A stretch of 64,000 nucleotides of DNA, taken from an uncultured Mobiluncus sp. (GTDB taxonomy: Bacteria > Actinomycetota > Actinomycetes > Actinomycetales > Actinomycetaceae). Positions 57,808-64,000 of the stretch are shown piece by piece; the first letter of the stretch is position 1; each line of letters starts with the position of its first letter. The DNA lies in the NCBI RefSeq assembly GCF_947254095.1, contig NZ_CAMYBV010000010.1, forward strand, positions 1-64,000, given 5' to 3'. Below the pieces are notes generated by a model, which saw only the letters and a list, made by a program, of their open reading frames with translations, made no database searches and was not told the DNA's origin. The position numbers and the translations under genes were made by a program.

Positions 57808-57972
57808 TCAGCGAGAAAAGAAACTCGTGAATAGGGATTGCGGTTTGCGTTTGTCTTCTGGGCAGGTACACCACTGGTCTGCCGGGACGCTGGCCTTGAC
57901 CGCCTCAATGTGTTGGCCACACCCTGTCCAAGTGGTCTTTCCGCAGTTCGCGCACTTTACTGGAGAGCACAT
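57808..57972 (-). CDS. 54-aa six-cysteine zinc-ribbon-like protein
   Basis: Encodes MCSPVKCANCGKTTWTGCGQ, a linker, then QWCTCPEDKRK. Six cysteines (C2, C7, C10, C18, C35, C37) and H21 suit a small zinc-binding protein; very similar short proteins are common in actinobacteria, without known role. GGAAAGGG lies 7 bases before the ATG. It lies 45 bases after CoA-disulfide reductase on the same strand, so the two may be co-transcribed. Confidence 0.75.
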   Translation of the reverse strand: MCSPVKCANCGKTTWTGCGQHIEAVKASVPADQWCTCPEDKRKPQSLFTSFFSR

Positions 57973-58017
57973 AATTTTTCCCTTTCCTGAGATCCGGGTT
58001 CATAATCGGCAGCGGCG

Positions 58018-59691
58018 TTACATTTCTAGCACCGCACCGGGGTTGTCAAAGTAGTAGGCGAAAACCGTATTGACCCCGCCAGACAATACTTTAGCATTAA
58101 TCCCGGCGGGTTCGAGAATTCTCTGGGCCAGCCAAGCGTTAGCCCCGCTATCGTCGCTCAAGTACACGGTTTTCCCGTCGGCCCAAGTCCGCACCTCATC
58201 GAGTTGCGAACGCAGTTCCGTCAAGGGTATACACCTGGCGGCTCGCAAATGTCCGGCATTGAACTCGGGGACAGGGCGCACATCAAGGATTGGGGTAGCT
58301 GGGTCTAATTGAGCCGCTTCCTCGGCGTACCACAGTTTCAGCCGGCCACGTAGCACATTTTCCGCCACGTATCCCAGGAAATTGACCGGATCCTTCGCTG
58401 CGGAATACGGGGGCGCGTAAGCCAAATCCAAGTCAATCAAATCGGGGGCACTCAGTCCGGCCTTGAGAGCTGTGGCAATAACATCGATACGCTTATCCAC
58501 CCCGTTGCCCCCGATTCCTTGAGCGCCGAGGATTTTTCCGTCCGCGGCCGCAAAATGCAGCATCAGCTGCATCGGTTGGGCGCCGGGCAGGAAAGTGCCG
58601 TGGTCAGTGGGGTGGGTGTGAATCGTGCGGTAGGCGATGCCCTCCGCGTCCAGTTCGGCTTGGTTGGCCCCGGTCTGGGCCACAGTCATGGGTCCCACCC
58701 GGAAAATCGAGGTAGAGAGGGGTTTGGGCAGGGGCCGAGCCGTTTCTGGGTCAGCAATAAAGTCCGCGATAAGCCGGGCCGCACGGTTGGTCGGACCGGC
58801 CAACGCAACCGGCCGCGCTTGTCCAGTCACTCCGGTCTGCTGCGTAACGGCGTCACCGCAGGCGAACACGTCAGGCAAACTGGTACGTCCGTGCTGATCA
58901 ATTACCATAAAACCCCGCCCATCAGCCTTGACCCCGGCTGCCACGAAAGGCTTGGTAGCAGGGGTAACGCCCGCAGCCAGCACAATCAACCCCACCTCCA
59001 GGCGCTGCCCATTGGACAGTTCCGCTAGGTCGTGAGCGGGGAAATGTTGAATCTTGGTGACGCGAGTTTTCGCGATGACGTTAATATTGAGCGATTGCAA
59101 GGCTCCGGTCACCAGATGAGCCATCTCCAGGTCCAGCGGAGGCATGACATGGTCACTACCCTCGACGATAGTCGTATTGATGCCGCGGTGAGCTAGAGCT
59201 TCCGCCGCTTCGACACCAATGAATCCCCCGCCGATGACCAGGGCTGATTTCGCGGATTCAGCCAGATCCACAATCCTTTGCGCATCATCCACCGTGCGCA
59301 GCGTGCGAACCCGCGGGGAATCCAAGCCCGCAATCGGGGGACGCGCGGCCCTCGCTCCGGGAGAAAGCATCAGCTTGTCGTAGCGTTCCGTGAATTCTTG
59401 CCCGTCCGCGCCGCGTACCTGCACGGTTTTCGCGTCCGCGTCCAGGCCGATAACCTCGTGGTTTACCCGCACGTCCAGATTCAGTTTCGCTTTCAGGCCC
59501 TGTGGCGTGTTCAGCAGCAGACTTTCACGCGTGGGAATCTCCTGGCCGACATAGAAAGGCAAGCCGCAGTTGGAAAACGAGGGGTACGGTCCTTTTTCAA
59601 ACACCACAATTTCGGCTGACTCGTCCAACCTGCGCATGCGCGCGGCAAAAGACAGACCGCCCGCAACGCCGCCGACCACTACCAGCTTCAT
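58018..59691 (-). CDS. CoA-disulfide reductase-like flavoprotein with C-terminal rhodanese domain
   Basis: A 557-residue FAD enzyme of the pyridine nucleotide-disulfide family. The FAD motif VVVGGVAGGLSFA is at 3-15, the redox cysteine C42 is in SFSNCGLPFY, the NAD(P)H motif is VIGGGFIGVEAAE, and VFACGDAV follows. The CoADR-type dimer domain (about 330-445) comes next, then a rhodanese-like domain (about 465-557, ILDVRPVPEF). In that domain the usual cysteine loop reads VYLSDDSGAN, so no catalytic cysteine is present. The enzyme likely reduces CoA disulfide or polysulfide, or oxidises NADH under oxygen stress. GGGGAGGAAATG gives a strong start. Confidence 0.92.
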   Translation of the reverse strand: MKLVVVGGVAGGLSFAARMRRLDESAEIVVFEKGPYPSFSNCGLPFYVGQEIPTRESLLLNTPQGLKAKLNLDVRVNHEVIGLDADAKTVQVRGADGQEFTERYDKLMLSPGARAARPPIAGLDSPRVRTLRTVDDAQRIVDLAESAKSALVIGGGFIGVEAAEALAHRGINTTIVEGSDHVMPPLDLEMAHLVTGALQSLNINVIAKTRVTKIQHFPAHDLAELSNGQRLEVGLIVLAAGVTPATKPFVAAGVKADGRGFMVIDQHGRTSLPDVFACGDAVTQQTGVTGQARPVALAGPTNRAARLIADFIADPETARPLPKPLSTSIFRVGPMTVAQTGANQAELDAEGIAYRTIHTHPTDHGTFLPGAQPMQLMLHFAAADGKILGAQGIGGNGVDKRIDVIATALKAGLSAPDLIDLDLAYAPPYSAAKDPVNFLGYVAENVLRGRLKLWYAEEAAQLDPATPILDVRPVPEFNAGHLRAARCIPLTELRSQLDEVRTWADGKTVYLSDDSGANAWLAQRILEPAGINAKVLSGGVNTVFAYYFDNPGAVLEM

Positions 59692-59721
59692 TTCCTCCCC
59701 TTTTCTTCGTTTTATTCAGAA

Positions 59722-59749
59722 GGTTCTCCGGGGGCTTTCCCGGTGAACC
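59722..59749 (-). terminator. hairpin between menA and the CoA-disulfide reductase gene
   Basis: GGTTCTCCGGG pairs with CCCGGTGAACC (one mismatch). TAGTAT upstream on the minus strand could be a promoter, in which case the hairpin is in the reductase leader. Confidence 0.35.
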
Positions 59750-59868
59750 TCAGAATACTATTAACATAGCACGGGATGGTGTGCTGAGGTAAACCGACCA
59801 CCGACACCCCGAGGCAAGTTGCCGCCCACCCGCGCTTGTGCGTGCTTCTGAAAAACCGGCGAAAACGG

Positions 59869-60783
59869 CTAGAGCAGTGCAAACAGCAGACCGAGCAAGC
59901 CGCCATAAGCCAGGGTGAGCAAACCGGTGTTGCGCAGAGCCGCAATCAGGGCCTTGCCGGTCAGGTGCGTGCGCACCGGACGCATCGTCAGCAAAGCCCC
60001 TAGCCACAGCAACAACTGCACCACGAAACCACCGCTCCACTGGACAAAACCGCCGGGGAAGATTTCCGGCCACGGCACAAACAGCACCGCCAGCGACAAC
60101 AGCAGAGCGACATAGACGAAAAGCTGATAAATACGTCGTGACCAGGCATCTCCCAAACGTACCGCCAGGGTAACTTTGCCGGATTTCTGGTCCGTGGGAA
60201 TGTCGCGCAGGTTATTGACCATCAGCAGTGCGCAGGACAGCAACCCCAGGCCGCTGGCCAGCGCCCAGGACTGCCACGGCAGGGCTTGGGCCTGGACCCA
60301 CAAGGTTCCCTGCACCGCCATCAGCCCGAAAAAGACAAAAACCAGCAGCTCAGACAGACCTATCCCGGCGTAGCCATAGGGGTGCTTGCCCCCGGTATAG
60401 AACCAGGCGGCCGCGACTGCCGCCACTCCGGCGCCGATGAGCCACCACGACTGGGAGACGATGGCGACGCTCAAGCCCACGATGCTGGCCAAAGCGAAAC
60501 AGCTCAGCGCCACCGCCAAGACTTTGCGCGGATTTTCCCCGCCTCCGACCAGGCGCGGCGGACCAACGCGGTATTCGTCCGTGCCCCGAATCCCGTCGGA
60601 ATAGTCGTTGGAAAAATTCACCCCGATTTGCAGTAGCAGCGCCACCGCCAGACAACCCAGGGCCAGCCAAGGATCCATCTTGCCCAGTCCGGCAGCGATG
60701 CCGGTGCCGAGCAAGACAGGTGATGCCGAAGCCGGGAGGGTACGCAGCCGCGCTCCTTCAATCCAGGCTTGAGCGGTGGCCAT
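59869..60783 (-). CDS. menA: 1,4-dihydroxy-2-naphthoate polyprenyltransferase
   Basis: Membrane UbiA-superfamily enzyme that adds the isoprenoid chain in menaquinone synthesis. It has 304 residues and about eight helices. The first Asp-rich prenyl-diphosphate site is NDYSDGIRGTD (59-69), with GPPRLVGGG after it; the second is NNLRDIPTDQKSGKVTLA. AAAGAAAGGAA precedes the ATG. The 571-base gap on its far side holds repeat sequences. Confidence 0.95.
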   Translation of the reverse strand: MATAQAWIEGARLRTLPASASPVLLGTGIAAGLGKMDPWLALGCLAVALLLQIGVNFSNDYSDGIRGTDEYRVGPPRLVGGGENPRKVLAVALSCFALASIVGLSVAIVSQSWWLIGAGVAAVAAAWFYTGGKHPYGYAGIGLSELLVFVFFGLMAVQGTLWVQAQALPWQSWALASGLGLLSCALLMVNNLRDIPTDQKSGKVTLAVRLGDAWSRRIYQLFVYVALLLSLAVLFVPWPEIFPGGFVQWSGGFVVQLLLWLGALLTMRPVRTHLTGKALIAALRNTGLLTLAYGGLLGLLFALL

Positions 60784-60984
60784 CGGGGTTCCTTTCTTTG
60801 CGTTGCAATCGTTGCGGCAGCGGGTGTGAGGTTTCGCACTTTCGCGAGGTTCTGGGGTCGCCCAGCGGGTTCCGGCCGCAAATTGCCTTAAAAGTCTAAC
60901 GCGGTTTTAACCTGAATTTAACCGGTTAATTGTGTGACCCCTGGTGCAGATTTTCGGGATGTGCGTGGATTAAAGGTGAAAATA

Positions 60985-61018
60985 GGGTCGTAGCTGCCAA
61001 TAATGGCAGCTACGACCC
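60985..61018. repeat. palindromic repeat B, copy 3 (15-bp arms)
   Basis: GGGTCGTAGCTGCCA, loop ATAA, exact reverse complement. The central GTAGCTGCCA and flanking AAATCCCACC match the copies at 13854 and 16717. Confidence 0.7.
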
Positions 61019-61142
61019 AAATCCCACCCTATATCCGCAACCCAGCAAGTAGCCTCCGATTCTCCCGCCCGAAATCCGGCGTCTATGCTCCGGATGCCAT
61101 GTTTGGGAGTGAAACCCCCTTGGTTTTTGGTGTAGTTGCGCC
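61019..61142. other. rest of the menA-radA gap
   Basis: Between repeats B and A. No gene seen; the plus-strand frame around 61003-61239 has no ribosome site and its minus-strand counterparts run through the repeats. Confidence 0.4.
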
Positions 61143-61266
61143 AACGACCGATTTCAACCCACAATCCGGGTTTTTGCTGACCCGGTTTTTTCTCAACCTG
61201 CAGGTAGGTGCGATTCTAATTTTGCAGAGCCGGCACTGAGCAGAGTGAAATCGGTCATTCGTGCAA
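61143..61266. repeat. dispersed inverted-repeat element A, copy 2
   Basis: Ends AACGACCGATTTCAA and TGAAATCGGTCATTCGTGCA, matching 13693-13820; interior differs. Confidence 0.55.
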
Positions 61267-61354
61267 AACAACCCCGGTTCAGGGATTTATCGCGCAGCAG
61301 TCGGGTTTCAAACTCGCGATTTTTCGCATTCGGGGGTTGTGAGACGATGGAGTC

Positions 61355-62872
61355 ATGGCGAAAGAAAAAACGGTTTACGTGTGCTCCAACTGCGGGGAGG
61401 AATGGCCCAAATGGGCTGGTCAATGCCGTGGCTGCGGCCAGTGGGGCACCCTGGAAGAAAACGTGGTCCTGTCGAAAAGTTCCGCCCGCGGGGGTGGCGG
61501 AACCGCGGTGCGCAGTTCCGGCGGATACGGGCGCCCGGCGTCCCCGGCCAAACCTATTGGCCAGTACTCCACCGAACGGGCGGTGCGCCTGCCGACCGGA
61601 GTGGGCGAATTCGACCGAGTCCTCAGCGGCGGTATTGTCCCCGGAGCGGTCATCTTGCTGGCCGGTGAACCGGGAATCGGGAAGTCAACGCTGCTGTTAG
61701 AGGTCGCCGCCCGGATTGCCCAAGGCGCGGCCCCGCACTCCCCCGGTGCCAGTGAGAAAAAATCCGGGCTACGCTTGGTTTCCCCCGATTCGCCTACCCT
61801 CGCCGCTGCGGATACTGAGGGCAAAACTGTCCTGTACCTCACCGGCGAGGAAACCGCCGAAGCGGTGCTGTCCCGCGCAAAACGTATCGGTGGAGTAGCG
61901 GAAAACCTCTATCTGGCAGCTGAAACCCAAGTCTCGCAGGCCTTGGCTCAAATCGAGACAATCAGCCCGGATTTAACCATCATCGACTCCATTCAGACCC
62001 TGACCGATCCCACTATGGACACCTCCATCGGCGGGCCGGCCCAGGTTCGCGAAGTCGCAGCCCGGCTCATTGACGCGGCAAAAAGTCGTCACATGGCACT
62101 CATCTTGGTGGGGCATGTTACGAAGGACGGGGCGGTGGCCGGCCCGCGTACCCTGGAACACCTGGTGGACGTGGTGTGCCAGTTCGAGGGCGAACGAACT
62201 GGGGAACTGCGGCTGTTGCGCGCGGTGAAAAACCGCTACGGCCCTACGGACGCGGTCGGTTTCTTTCAAATGGTGGAATCCGGCATCGAAGGCATCGAGG
62301 ACCCCAGCGGCCTGTTCCTCAGCAAAACGGCCGAGCCGGTGCCCGGAGCCTGCGTCACCATGTCGCTGGAAGGCCGGCGTGCCCTACCCATAGAGATAGA
62401 AGCCCTGGCCACCCCCATTGCGGGCGGTTCACCGCGGCGCACGGTTTCCGGTCTGGATTATTCACGCACCGCCATGATGCTGGCCGTCCTGCAAGCTCGG
62501 CTGAAACTGCCTTTCGGTACTTTGGACGCTTACGTCTCCACAGTGGGCGGAGCCAGAGCGGTCGAACCGGCAGTGGACTTGGCAGTTGCGCTCGCGGCGG
62601 CCTCAGCCGTAACAGGTCAGGTCATCGACCCTGGTCTGGTAGCTTTTGGGGAAGTCTCACTGACCGGAGAAATCCGTTCCTGCACTGCGGCATCTCGCCG
62701 GGTGGCGGAAGCAGCCCGGCTAGGATTCACCGGAGCTATTGTGCCGACCGCCGCCGCCGGGGGCCTGAAAGCTCCGCGGGGATTCAAGATCGAACCCGCT
62801 GCAAACCTGCGCGAAGCGATGAGCCTGGCACTGCGCCACGCCCCGGCCTCGCCAGAAGGCCGCGAAATCTGA
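61355..62872 (+). CDS. radA: DNA repair protein RadA (Sms)
   Basis: Branch-migration ATPase in recombinational repair. It has 505 residues with an N-terminal C4 zinc finger (C10, C13, C24, C27), Walker A GEPGIGKS at 104-111, the RadA-specific KNRYG motif (usual KNRFG) and a C-terminal Lon-like domain (about 350-505, STVGGARAVEPAVDLAVALA in parts). The start ATG is preceded by GATGGAG. An insertion of about 35 residues follows Walker A (SPGASEKKSG region). Confidence 0.96.
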   Translation: MAKEKTVYVCSNCGEEWPKWAGQCRGCGQWGTLEENVVLSKSSARGGGGTAVRSSGGYGRPASPAKPIGQYSTERAVRLPTGVGEFDRVLSGGIVPGAVILLAGEPGIGKSTLLLEVAARIAQGAAPHSPGASEKKSGLRLVSPDSPTLAAADTEGKTVLYLTGEETAEAVLSRAKRIGGVAENLYLAAETQVSQALAQIETISPDLTIIDSIQTLTDPTMDTSIGGPAQVREVAARLIDAAKSRHMALILVGHVTKDGAVAGPRTLEHLVDVVCQFEGERTGELRLLRAVKNRYGPTDAVGFFQMVESGIEGIEDPSGLFLSKTAEPVPGACVTMSLEGRRALPIEIEALATPIAGGSPRRTVSGLDYSRTAMMLAVLQARLKLPFGTLDAYVSTVGGARAVEPAVDLAVALAAASAVTGQVIDPGLVAFGEVSLTGEIRSCTAASRRVAEAARLGFTGAIVPTAAAGGLKAPRGFKIEPAANLREAMSLALRHAPASPEGREI

Positions 62873-62946
62873 TGACCTCGAAACGGAACTTTTCGCACGC
62901 CTGGTATGTCACAATAAATACACCTTGACTACCGAAAGGACCTGAT

Positions 62947-64000
62947 ATGAACCGAAAACATTTCATTGTCGCGGTTTGTGCCCTTGCTTTGACGGGCGCG
63001 TCTACCATCACCTGCGCCGCTGCCAATGCTGCGGACTACAACCAGCTCGCGGGCACTAATCGCTACGAAACCTCCGTGGCGATTTCACGCCACGTTTATC
63101 CCAGCTCAGCGGAAAATGTTTACCTGGCACGCGGCGATGTTTTAGCCGATGCTCTCTCAGCGGGATCCCTGCCAGGCGGCCCGATTGTTCTGGTCAACCC
63201 AAACGGCAACAATGATGCCGCCACCCAATATGTAGCTGGCTTGAAAGTCAGCGGCAAAGTCATTGCCTTGGGCGGGCCGGGCGTGGTTTCCGATTCAGCC
63301 TTGACCCAAGTGGCTGGGGATAAGCCTACCGCCCGAATCTTCGGAGCCACCCGCTATGAAACCTCAGCAAAGATTGCCGCGGCCGCCTTCCCAGGGGGCG
63401 CAACAGTGGCTTATATCGCCAATGGTGCTGGGGACGGTTCCCCCGATGCGGTAGCTGGTGGGGTTCTCACAGACGGTCCGGTCATTTTGGTCAATCCCAA
63501 CGGAAATAATGCTTTCGCCGCCAATGCCATTAAAGCGCTTGGAGTCCACAAGGTCATCGCCTTGGGCGGTCCGGGGGCCGTGTCTGCCGCGGTGCTTGGC
63601 GAAGTTTCCCAGGGGATAGCCACTGACCGTCTGCAGGGAGAGAACCGCTACGCCACCTCCCTGGCTATTGCCAACCACGCTTTCCCCGGTCACAAGGGAA
63701 CCTTCTACGTGGCCCGTGGTGACGTGCTGGCTGATTCTGTTTCCGGGGGAGCGCTGCAGGACGGCCCCATCATCCTGTCCTCTATCTCGCCGAACTCCGG
63801 GATAAATATCGCCGCCGGTTACGTGCATAATAACGCGGCTTCCCCCATTTTCTTGGGTGGCAGCATCTGGAATCCGCAGGTCATGCAGATGATTGCCAGC
63901 GGTACTCAGTTCACTCCGCCGGCTCAGCCCGCTCAACCAGAGCAACCGCAGCAACCAAAGAATCCTGGTAACGCGGCCGGGTCCATGGAGCAAGCCGCCG
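62947..64000 (+). CDS. cell-wall-binding-repeat surface protein (cut by window edge)
   Basis: Exported protein with three cell-wall-binding repeats of the CW_binding_2 type visible in 351 codons. The signal peptide is residues 1-29 (MNRKHFIVAVCALALTGAST...). Each repeat has NRYETS or ATRYETS/NRYATS, an ARGD-V-ADALS-type block, GPIVLVNPNGN, and VIALGGPGVVS. It then enters a Gln/Pro-rich linker (PAQPEQPQQPKN) at the window edge. The partner catalytic or adhesion domain lies beyond base 64000. GAAAGGA gives a clear start. Confidence 0.93.
   Translation, partial: MNRKHFIVAVCALALTGASTITCAAANAADYNQLAGTNRYETSVAISRHVYPSSAENVYLARGDVLADALSAGSLPGGPIVLVNPNGNNDAATQYVAGLKVSGKVIALGGPGVVSDSALTQVAGDKPTARIFGATRYETSAKIAAAAFPGGATVAYIANGAGDGSPDAVAGGVLTDGPVILVNPNGNNAFAANAIKALGVHKVIALGGPGAVSAAVLGEVSQGIATDRLQGENRYATSLAIANHAFPGHKGTFYVARGDVLADSVSGGALQDGPIILSSISPNSGINIAAGYVHNNAASPIFLGGSIWNPQVMQMIASGTQFTPPAQPAQPEQPQQPKNPGNAAGSMEQAA

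Noticed and set aside
1..64000. tRNA or rRNA genes
   Set aside because: No T-loop GGTTCGAATCC-type sequences with matching acceptor stems, and no rRNA-like blocks, were noticed when reading both strands; a dedicated tRNA search was not possible.

Overview
The window reads as high-GC actinobacterial chromosome. It has a 13/14-subunit-type nuo operon in A-to-L order, actinobacterial-type MenB and RpoB/RpoC, a FtsK/EccC-like protein with FHA and PP2C partners, a cell-wall-binding-repeat surface protein, and many GTG/TTG starts. The mix (anaerobe-like menaquinone respiration, GPH/LacZ lactose use, CW_binding_2 repeats) suggests the Actinomycetaceae, for example a Mobiluncus- or Varibaculum-like genus. 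That genus guess is inference; no 16S gene is present.

Layout. (1) 1-11726, minus strand: nuoL (cut by the window edge), K, J, I, H, G, F, E, D, C, B, A, tightly packed NADH:menaquinone oxidoreductase genes. (2) 12.3-13.6 kb: menF, divergent from nuo. (3) 13.6-16.95 kb: a repeat-rich accessory patch with two direct copies of a composite palindromic repeat flanking a PEBP gene, an unknown 203-aa gene, the C-terminal remnant of a phage terminase and a frameshifted IS3-type transposase remnant. (4) 17-20.6 kb: a DUF4143-type ATPase with a palindromic operator candidate, a RelB/RelE-like pair, menG/ubiE, and a DinJ/YafQ-like pair bounded by a 78-bp duplication of the ubiE 3' end. (5) 20.6-26.4 kb: a lactose locus (GPH symporter, GH2 beta-galactosidase, divergent LacI regulator, two operator-like sites). 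(6) 26.6-30.6 kb: HtrA-type protease and menD. (7) 31-36.75 kb: a coupled PP2C - FHA - FtsK/EccC-like trio in which no domain keeps a Walker A lysine. (8) 36.8-42.6 kb: menC, a membrane protein, menB, a DUF3048 lipoprotein, menE. (9) 42.7-52.8 kb: small membrane proteins, an AI-2E family protein, rpoC, rpoB. (10) 53.2-57.7 kb: zinc alcohol dehydrogenase, then an AT-richer three-gene island (secreted protein, lipoprotein, unknown) lying between a truncated and a complete copy of galM. (11) 57.8-64 kb: a six-cysteine small protein, CoA-disulfide reductase with a degenerate rhodanese tail, menA, a second repeat patch, radA, and the start of a cell-wall-binding-repeat protein.

How it fits together. 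menF, D, C, B, E, A and G are all present but scattered, and they would supply the menaquinone that the nuo complex reduces; menH and a DHNA-CoA thioesterase are not seen here. At least nine genes, including menF, menB, menG, lacI, galM and the DUF4143 ATPase, show a TANNNT hexamer ending 6-7 bases before the start codon and no Shine-Dalgarno sequence, the layout of leaderless actinobacterial transcripts. The most noteworthy accessory features are the toxin-antitoxin insertion at ubiE, the island inside the galM duplication, the Walker-A-less EccC-like locus, and three families of dispersed palindromic repeats.
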